22,518 bases of DNA, from assembly GCA_003517965.1 (NCBI GenBank), contig DOZO01000045.1:84370-106887 (forward strand), given 5' to 3'. Made by a program: the position numbers and the translations under genes. Position 1 is the first letter of the stretch. The number at the start of each line of letters is the position of its first letter. The notes beneath the pieces were generated by a model, which worked only from the letters and a program-made list of their open reading frames with translations, made no database searches and was not told the origin of the DNA. The stretch is from Desulfobulbaceae bacterium. Its GTDB lineage: Bacteria > Desulfobacterota > Desulfobulbia > Desulfobulbales > Desulfurivibrionaceae. This document shows positions 1-8,700 of this stretch, in pieces.

Positions 1-30
1 GCGACACGGCTTTTTTTATGGGAAAGAAAA

Positions 31-2040
31 TCAAGGATCCTCTGAACGTGGCTGCTCCAAAGGCCAAGGTGGAATGTCTTCCCGGAAGGCTTCCAAAGAC
101 ACACCGCCACCAACCTTTGTTCCGCGCTTACCTGACGTATCCATAAGAAGCATAACAATGCCCGGAGGGACGGCGAAGTTACCAGTCGCCGGGTAAACTG
201 TCTTGGCCTGATTCATGAAATCAAGCCAGATCGGCGCGGCTGCCAACCCACCTGTTTCCGAGGTGCCCAGGGAAGTGTTCTGATCGTGCCCTATCCAAAC
301 GCAAGTCGTCAACTCTGGAGTGAAACCGACAAACCAGGCATCCACGTTCTGATCCGTGGTTCCGGTCTTGCCTGCCGCTGGCGCCCCGAAACTGCTTATG
401 CCCCTGGCTGTGCCGTCGGTAATAACTCCTTCCAGAAGTCGGGTCATCTGATAAGCCACCCGAGGGTCAAGAGCCTCACTGAAAGCTGGCCGCTGTTCTT
501 CCAGCACCTTGCCGGCACTGTCCGTAATCTTGACGATAAAAAGAGCCTGAGGCATCTGGCCGCTGTTGGCAAAGGTAGCATATGCCCTGGTTAGCTCAAG
601 GGAAGAGACATCAGAGGTGCCCAGAGCCAGGGAAAGATTCTTACCCAAGGGAGAGGTAATCCCCATTCGCTTGGCCAGATCAATGGTTCTCTCTACTCCG
701 ACCTGCTGCAAAATCTTGATGGTGGGGATATTGCGTGAATGCACCAGCGCATTTCTGAAGGAAGTGGGTCCCTCAAATTTATTGTTGTAATTCTTTGGCT
801 CCCAATACTGCATTGCGGTCGCACCACGAAACTGAATCGGTTCGTCAACAAGCATGGTGGCCGGAGTCATGCCCTTTTCAAGACCGGCGGCATAAATAAA
901 GGGTTTAAAGGCCGAACCCGGCTGACGGCGAGCCTGAGTCGCCCGATTGAACTGGCTCTTGCCAAAATCAGTGCCACCCACCATTGCCCTAACATATCCG
1001 GTTTTCACCTCCATAGAGATCAAGGCGGCCTGGGGCAAGGTGTTGGCATTTTTACTCTGACGGATGGCCCACTTGGCAGTGCCTCGTTTGATGGCCATAT
1101 TGGCGGCCTTCTGCAGATTCTGATCAAGGGTGGTATAGATGCGAAGTCCGCCGGTCAGCAGGGCTTCGTTGCCATACTTGCTTTGGACATAAGCCTTGAC
1201 ATGTTCGATGAAATAATTGTTTTCAATCGGACCTTCCTTATCCGGATTCCAGAGCAGAGTCTTTTCGTAGGCTTTTTGTGCATCGTCTGCGGTAATATAG
1301 CCCTCTTCAGCCATGCGATTCAGAACATACAGCTGTCTGTTCTTGGCCAGCTTGAAATTGCGAAACGGAGAATAGCGGCTGGGCGCTTGCGGCAACCCTG
1401 CCAAAAGAGCCATCTCGGCCAGATTAAGATCCTGAACTCGTTTATCAAAATAGATCTGGGCCGCAGCTTCTACCCCATAGGCACTGCTGCCAAGATATAT
1501 CTGATTGAGATAGATGTGGATAATTTCTTCTTTGTTAAGGGCGCTGTCGATGCGGTAGGCGAGGATTGCTTCCTTAATTTTACGGGTGTAGGTTTTTTCC
1601 GGGGTGAGCAGAAGCGCCCTGGCAACCTGCTGGGTGATGGTGCTGCCCCCCTGCCCCCGTTCTCCGGCGCGGATATTGTGCAGAAGCGCCCGAATGATCG
1701 ACCAGGCATCAACCCCGCTGTGCTGATAAAATCGGGAGTCTTCCGCCGCCACAAAAGCCTGGGGAAGCAATTCCGGCATCGCGGCGAGCGGAACGAGTGT
1801 TCTGTTTTCCCGCGACACATAAGTGATCGGCTGTTTGGCCGAATCATATATGATAGAGGCTGTGGACGGCTGGTAGTGTTTCAGCGAACCGATTGCCGGA
1901 AGATCAAGAGAGATAATAAGATAGAAAGCGCCACCCAGAGCAAGAGTCAAAACAAGACTGATGGCGAGCAGAAAAATAGTCAGCTGAACATGAGTCCAGA
2001 TTCTTATGTTGGGCTGGGTTTTGTTTTGCACGGCAGACAC
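31..2040 (-). CDS. Class A penicillin-binding protein, PBP1A family (bifunctional transglycosylase/transpeptidase)
   Basis: Periplasmic peptidoglycan synthase held by one N-terminal membrane helix. It polymerises lipid II and cross-links the stem peptides. Numbered from the GTG at 2040 (669 aa): the membrane segment is about residues 19-44. The GT51 transglycosylase domain (about 75-260) shows EDSRFY with catalytic Glu100, and GGSTITQQ. The transpeptidase domain (about 335-625) has the complete penicillin-binding triad: SAFK (Ser376), SRN (435-437) and KTGT (558-561). The start is uncertain. The frame stays open to a TTG at 2121, but that would add a Cys-rich 27-residue leader that includes part of an inverted repeat, and no ribosome site is visible there. 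GTG codons at 2040 and 2031 place a short basic tail before the helix, also without a clear Shine-Dalgarno. The gene follows mutL on the same strand. Function is certain and the start is not. Confidence 0.93.
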   Translation of the reverse strand: MSAVQNKTQPNIRIWTHVQLTIFLLAISLVLTLALGGAFYLIISLDLPAIGSLKHYQPSTASIIYDSAKQPITYVSRENRTLVPLAAMPELLPQAFVAAEDSRFYQHSGVDAWSIIRALLHNIRAGERGQGGSTITQQVARALLLTPEKTYTRKIKEAILAYRIDSALNKEEIIHIYLNQIYLGSSAYGVEAAAQIYFDKRVQDLNLAEMALLAGLPQAPSRYSPFRNFKLAKNRQLYVLNRMAEEGYITADDAQKAYEKTLLWNPDKEGPIENNYFIEHVKAYVQSKYGNEALLTGGLRIYTTLDQNLQKAANMAIKRGTAKWAIRQSKNANTLPQAALISMEVKTGYVRAMVGGTDFGKSQFNRATQARRQPGSAFKPFIYAAGLEKGMTPATMLVDEPIQFRGATAMQYWEPKNYNNKFEGPTSFRNALVHSRNIPTIKILQQVGVERTIDLAKRMGITSPLGKNLSLALGTSDVSSLELTRAYATFANSGQMPQALFIVKITDSAGKVLEEQRPAFSEALDPRVAYQMTRLLEGVITDGTARGISSFGAPAAGKTGTTDQNVDAWFVGFTPELTTCVWIGHDQNTSLGTSETGGLAAAPIWLDFMNQAKTVYPATGNFAVPPGIVMLLMDTSGKRGTKVGGGVSLEAFREDIPPWPLEQPRSEDP

Positions 2041-2093
2041 ATTGGCCGTTGAACAAAAACAACCTGAACATCGAGTCCTGCCAAGACGGCATA

Positions 2094-2146
2094 AGGGGCC
2101 GTAAAAGGCGAGACAAAACAATACAAGTTATTTTTTAACGGCCCCT
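2094..2146. repeat. Inverted repeat upstream of the PBP gene
   Basis: AGGGGCCGT (2094-2102) is matched by its exact complement ACGGCCCCT (2138-2146). Inside the arms, AAAA pairs with the T-run after a one-base bulge. The loop is about 24 bases. It lies in the presumed 5' untranslated region of the PBP gene. No T-run follows on either strand, so it is not a classical terminator. It could be an mRNA structure or a protein-binding site. Confidence 0.5.
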
Positions 2147-2215
2147 AAATAATATATGTATTTCAGAAAACGACACGAGACGATTTCAGTGCCGCCAAGA
2201 TATTGTCAGGGCACG

Positions 2216-2244
2216 ATAATACAGGGTTAACCCGGCAAGGTCAC
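2216..2244 (-). promoter_or_regulatory. Candidate sigma-70 promoter for the PBP gene with a palindrome in the spacer
   Basis: Read on the minus strand, GTGACC (2244-2239) is followed after 17 bases by TATTAT (2221-2216). The spacer holds the perfect 10-base palindrome GGGTTAACCC (2224-2233), which could be an operator. It sits between the end of mutL and the PBP start, so the PBP gene may have its own promoter. The -35 box matches the consensus at four of six positions, so this is a moderate candidate only. Confidence 0.35.
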
Positions 2245-2287
2245 GACATTTTTTGTAACCGTTCAGAGCACCGCATATGCGTTGCTA

Positions 2288-4153
2288 TCAACCGCGATAA
2301 AACCATTTCTTGAGCTCGTGGGCGGTAAAGATCTTGGCCACTGGCCGCCCATGAGGGCAATGAGAAAACACCTTTGCCCTTTGCATCTCGTCAAGCAGGG
2401 CTTCGGCTTCCCTGGGGCTAAGATTTTGCCCGGCCTTGAGCGCCGCCTTGCAGGCCATGTCAGAGAGCACCTCCTCGGCGCGCACCCCTCCCCTGCCCCG
2501 TCCTTGTCCTGGGCCTGCCTCGGCAAAGCGGGCAAAGATTCCGGCCATCACCTCTTCAACCGGCGAGTGGCCAAGCACTGCGGGCACAGCCTTCACCACC
2601 TGGCTGCCCCCGCCGAAATCCTCAATCTCGACTCCGAGGGCGGCAATCTCACCCGCGTGCTGCTTAAGAATCTGGTTTTCTTCCAGACTGCATTCAATAA
2701 CCTTTGGAAACAGCAAGGTCTGGCGAGCTATATTTTTACTGGCAAACTGCCTTTTTAAGGTCTCAAACAGCAGCCGTTCATGGGCGGCATGCTGATCAAT
2801 GGCCATCAGACCGTTTTCCGTGGCACAGAGCAGATAAGTGTTCAGCACCTGCCCGAGATAACGCAAGCCAGCAGGGGATGGAGTAGCCTCTTTCCCAACA
2901 ACATGGCCCTGTTCTGTGACATAATCAGGCCTCATCTCCAGGCCAGATTCAGGCTTACCGGAAACCTCTCCGCCAGAGTCCTTTTGGCTAACCGTCGGCG
3001 GAGCAACTTCGTTAGCGTTTTTCAAAAGCGGCAGAGGCTCCTGCACCGCAGGCGTCTGCTGATCACCATCCAGGGCATAGGCTCTGGCCTGCACTGTGCC
3101 TGAAACAACGGGAGCAGGCTTAAAGATCTCCTGCCGCAAGGTCTGCTGATAATCCGCCATAGCGGCCTGCACCGCGCCAATAACGGCCTGATGCACCACG
3201 GCTGGCTTATGAAACCTGACCTCCTGCTTGGTGGGGTGCACATTCACATCCACACTGGCAAGCGGGATGGTCAGAAAAATCGCCCCGCCCGGGCCGCGCC
3301 CTTTCATAAGATAGTTCTGGAGGCCTTCACTCACCGCATGGGCAATCAACCGATCATGAATCGCCCTGCCATTGACAAAGATCCTGAGTCGGGCGGCAAC
3401 CGGGGCGTCAGGCGGCAGGAGAAAACCGGAAACCCCGGGCTCATTTTCGTCCATGGCCGGGCGGGCAAGCTCAACCAATATTCCTGCCCCCTTACCAAAA
3501 ATCCGCTCCGCTCTGCTTCGAGGCGAATCAAGCCCGGCTGGCAGCCTGAGAATCTCGCGCCCGTCCACGGTAAAACTTATTCCAAACCCTGGACGGGCCA
3601 GGGCATAATTCTTCACCACCTCTTCGATATGAGCCAGTTCCGTTCTGCTGGATTTGAGAAATTTTTTCCGGGCCGGCACATTGCCAAAAAGATCCGTAAC
3701 CTCAAAGGAGGTGCCAGAATTGCTCCCCATCTCGTGTACCTTGAGGATTTTGCCATAACGGAGATCAACCTGGGTTCCGAGAGTCTGGGTGGCAAGGCGA
3801 GAGGTGATACGCATTCTGGATACCGAAGCAATGCTGGGTACAGCCTCGCCCCTAAAACCCAGAGTCCTGATGCCCCCAAGCTCGGCCAGACTGGCAATCT
3901 TGCTGGTAGCATGGCGTTCCAGACAGAGGAGCACATCATCGGCATCCATGCCGGAGCCATCGTCAATAACCCTGATAAGGCGGGTACCGTCGCCTTCAAT
4001 CTGGATGCCAACCTGACTGGCCCCGGCGTCGATAGCGTTTTCCAGCAGCTCCTTGACCACCGAGGCAGGCCGTTCGACAACCTCGCCAGCCGCGATCTGG
4101 TTAGCCAGATTCTCCGGAAGTATCCTTATTCTGGACAACGGCTTAAAGCACAC
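2288..4153 (-). CDS. mutL: DNA mismatch repair protein MutL
   Basis: Couples MutS mismatch recognition to downstream repair. The N-terminal GHKL ATPase motifs are present in order: ENAIDAGA (about 38-45), DDGSGM (about 64-69), RHATSK (about 80-85) and GFRGEA (about 99-104). A polar linker of about 100 residues leads to the C-terminal dimerisation domain. That domain has DQHAAHERLLFE (about 448-459), matching the DQHA(X)2E(X)4E endonuclease signature, plus CPHGRP near 599, as in nicking MutL proteins. At 621 aa it has the normal family length. The GTG at 4153 overlaps the end of the M23 peptidase gene by 11 bases. A TTG at 4138, giving an N-terminus starting MSRIRILPE, fits the family better and is an equal candidate. 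Neither has a strong Shine-Dalgarno, so translation is probably coupled to the upstream gene. Confidence 0.96.
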   Translation of the reverse strand: MCFKPLSRIRILPENLANQIAAGEVVERPASVVKELLENAIDAGASQVGIQIEGDGTRLIRVIDDGSGMDADDVLLCLERHATSKIASLAELGGIRTLGFRGEAVPSIASVSRMRITSRLATQTLGTQVDLRYGKILKVHEMGSNSGTSFEVTDLFGNVPARKKFLKSSRTELAHIEEVVKNYALARPGFGISFTVDGREILRLPAGLDSPRSRAERIFGKGAGILVELARPAMDENEPGVSGFLLPPDAPVAARLRIFVNGRAIHDRLIAHAVSEGLQNYLMKGRGPGGAIFLTIPLASVDVNVHPTKQEVRFHKPAVVHQAVIGAVQAAMADYQQTLRQEIFKPAPVVSGTVQARAYALDGDQQTPAVQEPLPLLKNANEVAPPTVSQKDSGGEVSGKPESGLEMRPDYVTEQGHVVGKEATPSPAGLRYLGQVLNTYLLCATENGLMAIDQHAAHERLLFETLKRQFASKNIARQTLLFPKVIECSLEENQILKQHAGEIAALGVEIEDFGGGSQVVKAVPAVLGHSPVEEVMAGIFARFAEAGPGQGRGRGGVRAEEVLSDMACKAALKAGQNLSPREAEALLDEMQRAKVFSHCPHGRPVAKIFTAHELKKWFYRG

Positions 4154-5510
4154 TCAACATGTGGAGTTTCAGCCACTCTTCGTCCCACCACTCCCGTGGA
4201 TCGACAAAGATACCATTGACCAGGATGCTGAAGTGGAGATGATCGCCACCCGCCATGCCGGTAGTGCCGGTAAGCCCTACAAGTGAATCTTTTTCAACCA
4301 TAGCGCCTACTGGAGCCTCAATCTGGCTCAGGTGCGAGTACAGGCTGAAAATCCCCTGACCGTGATCAAGGATGACGGTATTGCCGTAGATCCCCAGATA
4401 CTCGGCAAACACCACCAACCCTCGGTTTGCGGCCCCGACGTTGGCACGTTGGGTCGAGGCAATATCAACCCCCAGATGCACCTGCGCATCAATCTTTTCA
4501 CCATTATACTGATAGGTACGGTGATCGGCATACCCAGCCTTCGGGCTCCCTTCCATCCGTCCGAAGCGGCCATCCCAAAGTCGCTCAGGCCTGGATTTCG
4601 CGCAAACCTCCTGAATCTTCTTGTAATTGGCCAGCCGGATATCATTGTTCACCTTGACAAACTGCTCAACAGGCGTGCCAGCCAGTTCCGGATAATGACT
4701 GGCAAATTCCGGTAGCTTGGCGGAGAGAAACCCATCGCTTAACATGATCTTGTCGCTGGGAATCTTGCGCACATGCAGATTCATGACAAACGGGGCCTTG
4801 GCCTCGTTGCCAGCCAGATCAGCCACGGTAACAAAGGCTTTTTCTATAGCAATAATATCGTGCGGCAATCCCAGACAGGCACCATAGATCCCTGCGCCCT
4901 TTTTCGGCAAGGGAAAACCAGGATAAAAAACATCATTAACCACCACCCCATGCCTGCCAGCAGGCTCACTGGCCCGGTAGACAACCACGCCCGCGCCGCC
5001 GCCTTTAATATACACAGGAGATTCCATCAGACTGATCACCGGCGGCTTGGTATCAACCACCAGGGCCGAGGTTTGAACCGTAATATTACCCCGGAGCCAG
5101 TTCCACCAGGAAAAATCAACCGCCGTCACCACCAGTTCAGCCGCGCCATCCTTCAAGCCAAGAGCCTTGGACGTTATCTCGATAGTCTCCTCTATTTTTT
5201 TGGGCCCGATTCCGGAGAGATACCCCGCCCGAGGATAGGTTTTTTCAAGCAGCAGATGCTTCTTGCCCTCCTGCATCAAGGCAACTTCAAGGGAGCGCAG
5301 ACCGCTCTTGGCATCACTAACCACTAAGGCAACCTGTCTGCTCTGACCAAGCGAGGCAATCTCCCCACCAATCATCACCTGCGGCTTTTCCATCTCGCTA
5401 ACCAACCAGAGCAAGGTTAACAAAACCAGAACAAGCAACCCAACTACTCCAAGAACCAACGATGAACGGGTACGCCGTTTTTCTACTTTGACAAAATGTT
5501 CAAGTTTCAT
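4143..5510 (-). CDS. M23 family metallopeptidase with N-terminal membrane anchor
   Basis: Predicted zinc endopeptidase acting on peptidoglycan cross-bridges or stems in the periplasm. Of 455 aa, residues 17-37 form a hydrophobic helix after a basic cytoplasmic tail, so the protein is inner-membrane anchored. Residues about 40-310 are beta-rich and not clearly assignable. The C-terminal LytM domain (about 340-440) contains HxxxD (H345, D349), YSHLS (H393) and HLH (H424, H426), the full set of zinc and catalytic residues, so it should be active rather than a degenerate EnvC/NlpD-type activator. The ATG at 5508-5510 is preceded by AGAGG at about 8 bases. It is first in the minus-strand run with mutL and the PBP gene; the PBP pairing makes sense for wall remodelling. 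The specific cellular role cannot be read from the sequence. Confidence 0.9.
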   Translation of the reverse strand: MKLEHFVKVEKRRTRSSLVLGVVGLLVLVLLTLLWLVSEMEKPQVMIGGEIASLGQSRQVALVVSDAKSGLRSLEVALMQEGKKHLLLEKTYPRAGYLSGIGPKKIEETIEITSKALGLKDGAAELVVTAVDFSWWNWLRGNITVQTSALVVDTKPPVISLMESPVYIKGGGAGVVVYRASEPAGRHGVVVNDVFYPGFPLPKKGAGIYGACLGLPHDIIAIEKAFVTVADLAGNEAKAPFVMNLHVRKIPSDKIMLSDGFLSAKLPEFASHYPELAGTPVEQFVKVNNDIRLANYKKIQEVCAKSRPERLWDGRFGRMEGSPKAGYADHRTYQYNGEKIDAQVHLGVDIASTQRANVGAANRGLVVFAEYLGIYGNTVILDHGQGIFSLYSHLSQIEAPVGAMVEKDSLVGLTGTTGMAGGDHLHFSILVNGIFVDPREWWDEEWLKLHMLSVL

Positions 5511-5768
5511 GTTGTAATCCTCTTATCCAGGCGTCTCCAGACAGGAGACATAATTTTGTCCAGACTAAACGTCCATCATTTTCAAAAAAGACTTACAAAT
5601 TTTTGCGATAATACCATGAACCGCACCATGATTCCATAGCTCTTAAGACGTTGTGAATAAATAGCCTCAAAAAGGCTTTATTCCGTTACATCTCCTAATA
5701 TCTTGACACAAAAAGACATCCCCATATATTGTACGAAGTGTTTTTATTAAAAAAGGTCTGGAACAATA
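5511..5768. other. Divergent intergenic region with two hairpins and a promoter
   Basis: This 258-base AT-rich spacer separates the minus-strand M23-mutL-PBP run from the plus-strand pilus locus. It holds a perfect hairpin GTCTCC / GGAGAC (5533-5538 and 5544-5549, loop 5). A second hairpin is GAATAAA-(TA)-GCC / GGCTTTATTC (5655-5666 and 5674-5683, two-base bulge). The rightward promoter is listed separately. The leftward promoter must also lie here, but I could not pick one convincingly. No gene is seen. Confidence 0.6.
5703..5730 (+). promoter_or_regulatory. Strong sigma-70-type promoter for the pilus locus
   Basis: A consensus -35 box TTGACA (5703-5708) is followed after 16 bases by TATATT (5725-5730), placing the transcription start near 5737, about 30 bases before the mshQ ATG. 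It is the best promoter-like sequence in the window and points into mshQ-mshC-mshD-mshO-mshP. The hairpin at 5655-5683 ends 20 bases upstream of the -35 box and could be part of its control. Confidence 0.6.
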
Positions 5769-8700
5769 ATGAACAGAGCCATTAATACTGTTTCAAATTC
5801 TTGCAAATGGCACATCCTGCTTGCCTTGGCACTTTACGCCTGCCTGTTGGATGCCGGTCTGGCGAATGCGGCTACCTACGCCTATCGCAACGATACATTT
5901 TCATATGACACCCCCTCGGCGAGCGCGACTACCCTTACCTGGCATACCACCAGCCCCTCGCCTGCCTGTACCGGTTATCCTAATGGCGATGATGACTGGG
6001 CGGACGTTAACTTTCCTTCCGGTTTCACCTTCACCTTCGGCGGCGTGAATTATACCAAGGTGAGGGTCTACGCCAACGGGATCCTGGCCTTTGGTAACGA
6101 CGTTTCTGGCTTTCACCGCGATTACACCCCCCAGACGCTGCCTACCGGGGCAGGCTCGACCTATTCCGGTTGCCCAACCGCCGCGCCAGTCAACATCATG
6201 CTGGGCTACTGGATCGATATTGTCGCCGGTACAGCCAACAGCACGGTCGGCGCCTCGCTGAAATACGAATTGCTTGGCACGGCGCCCAACCGACGTCTCG
6301 TCTTTTCATGGGTTAACGTAAAATTGTATAACTCGACCACCCGCTATAATTTTCAGATAGCTCTTTATGAAAGTACGGCCGGTACCAACGGCAACTTCAG
6401 GTATCAATACACCTCAGGTTCGAGCAACGGCAGCAATGCCACCGTTGGCGTGCAGTTGTCCAGTAGCGATTATACCCAGTATTCGTACAACCAGACCTTT
6501 ATCGACACTACCAACGGCACGGCAATCCTGTGGTATCCTGCCAATCAGCTGCAAACCAAGGCCGCAGAGTTTCGCTTTGATGAAAATATCTGGAACGACG
6601 TGGCAGGGGTAATCAAGGACACCTCCGGCAACAGCCTCGACGCCTCGCGCATCGGCAGCGCGACCAGTGTAGCAGGCGGCAGGCTTTGCCGGGGCGGCAG
6701 TTTCACCAGCAACACTTCCAATGCCACCGTAGATGCAGTGGCAACTCCAATCGTGCCGAGTAACACCGGCACCGTGGACTTCTGGTACAAGTCCACCAAT
6801 AGTTGGACTACCGCCGACACCATGCTGCTCGACGCCACCAGCGTGGCAAACCGGCCATTCTTCCTGATGAAACGCAGCACCGGCGCCCTGCGTTTTGTGG
6901 TTACCGACAGCGCGGGTACCTCGGTCACGGCTACCAGCCCCACGCAAAGTTTTGCCGCCGGTCAATGGGTGCATATCGGGGTGGCCTGGAACGTGCGAGT
7001 AGGCACCAATCTGACAGTTTTACAGATATTCATTAATGGAGTGCTACAAAACAGTACACGCGGGACCACAACCGGCACCCTGCCAGCGCTGAACTCCCTT
7101 TATGTTGGCGACAACCGAACCTCTGGAGTCACACCCAGCAACGGCACGCCCAACGGGGCCAACGGCAGCATCGACGAGGTGTACATCTACCCAATCGAGA
7201 TCAGCGCTCCGCAGGTGGCAGCCGACATGAACCTGACCCGACTGACTTGTTCTGAACTTGATCATTTCCACATTATTCACGATGGCGCAGTTTCAAATTG
7301 CGCAACGCCGGCCAGCATTACCATTGAGGCTCACGACGCGAGCCACGCGCTGTTTTACCTTGCCGGTAGCACCATGAACCTATCAACCTCACCGGCGCAC
7401 GGTACCTGGTCCAATGTGAGCGGAGGCTCGATCAATCCACTCACCGCCATTGGCGCAGGCACGGGCACCGCTACCTATACCTTTGCCAACGAAAGCAGGG
7501 TCACCTTCGGCCTGAACAATACCCTGTCAGAAGACCTCAACATCAACGTTGCCTCCGGGATCATCACCGAGCATTCAAGAGCAGCGGCTTCCTGCGTGGC
7601 CGCCGACTATACTACCGGGACGGTATGTGACGCGAGTCGCACCTTCCTGTGCGCCAAGCCTTTTGGTTTTAATTGCGTACAAAGCGGAGCGGACGCCTTG
7701 AGCGGGCACCTCTATACCAAACTGGCGGGTACAGCCTTCAGTTTCGAGGTGGTGGCGCTCAAGGATAGCAATAGCGACGGCACAGCAGACGCGGTGGAAA
7801 CTGCCTATGCCTCTGACGTTGACAAGAGCGTCACCGTGGAGTTGGTTGACGGCTCAGGGATCACTGCCTGTAGCAGCCGCACCACTCTCGACCCGGCCAT
7901 CAGTCAGGATCTGACCTTTGCCAAGGCCAACCAGGCAACCGAACTTGGGCGCAAGGGCACAGCGAATATGACGATTGCCAAGGCTTACCCTGATCTGCGC
8001 TGCCGGGTAACAGACGCCAACCAGTCGCCAAGTATCATTAGTTGTTCGACCGATAATTTCGCCGTGCGTCCTGGGGCGGTGACGTTGTCCACCTCGGCGT
8101 CGGCCACGCCGCCCTCAGCCACGGCAACCCCAATAATCAAGGCAGGTGCAGCCTTTACCATAACAGCCGCGACCTCGACGGCGGCAACTGATACCTATAC
8201 CGGGGCCTTGACCCTTGATAACAGCAAACTGACCGCCCAGATCACCAGCCAGGATACCAGCCAACAAAACGGCGGCACGGTGGGCACACTGTCACCCGCC
8301 TCGCTTACCGCCAACCAGAGTCCTGCCCCCAGCAGCAACGCCACCTACACCGAGGTCGGCCACCTGTACCTCGCCCCTGGCGCTTACCGGGATGACACCT
8401 GGACCAGTGTGGATCAACCCAATGATTGCGTCTCCAGCACCACCTCTAATGCCAACCTCGCAGACAGCCTCTCCAGCGACAAGTATGGCTGTAGCATCGG
8501 CAACAAGACTACCGTGGCCTTCGGCCGCTTCATCCCCGATCATTTCGCCATTACCCCAGGCATGGTAACAGAGGGTTGCGATGCGGGAAATTTCACCTAT
8601 TTTGCCCAGGACAGTTTTTCTACCGCCTTTACCCTGACCGCACAAAATGCGGCAAACGCGACCACCCAAAACTACACGGGGGCATTCGCCAGGCTCGATC

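Noticed and set aside
739..2052. Plus-strand open frame of 437 codons opposite the PBP gene
   Set aside because: It is antisense to a PBP with complete catalytic motifs, shows no protein-family pattern and has no ribosome site; it is a shadow frame.
3191..4219. Plus-strand open frame of 342 codons opposite mutL
   Set aside because: It covers the MutL ATPase motifs in antisense and has no recognisable domain.
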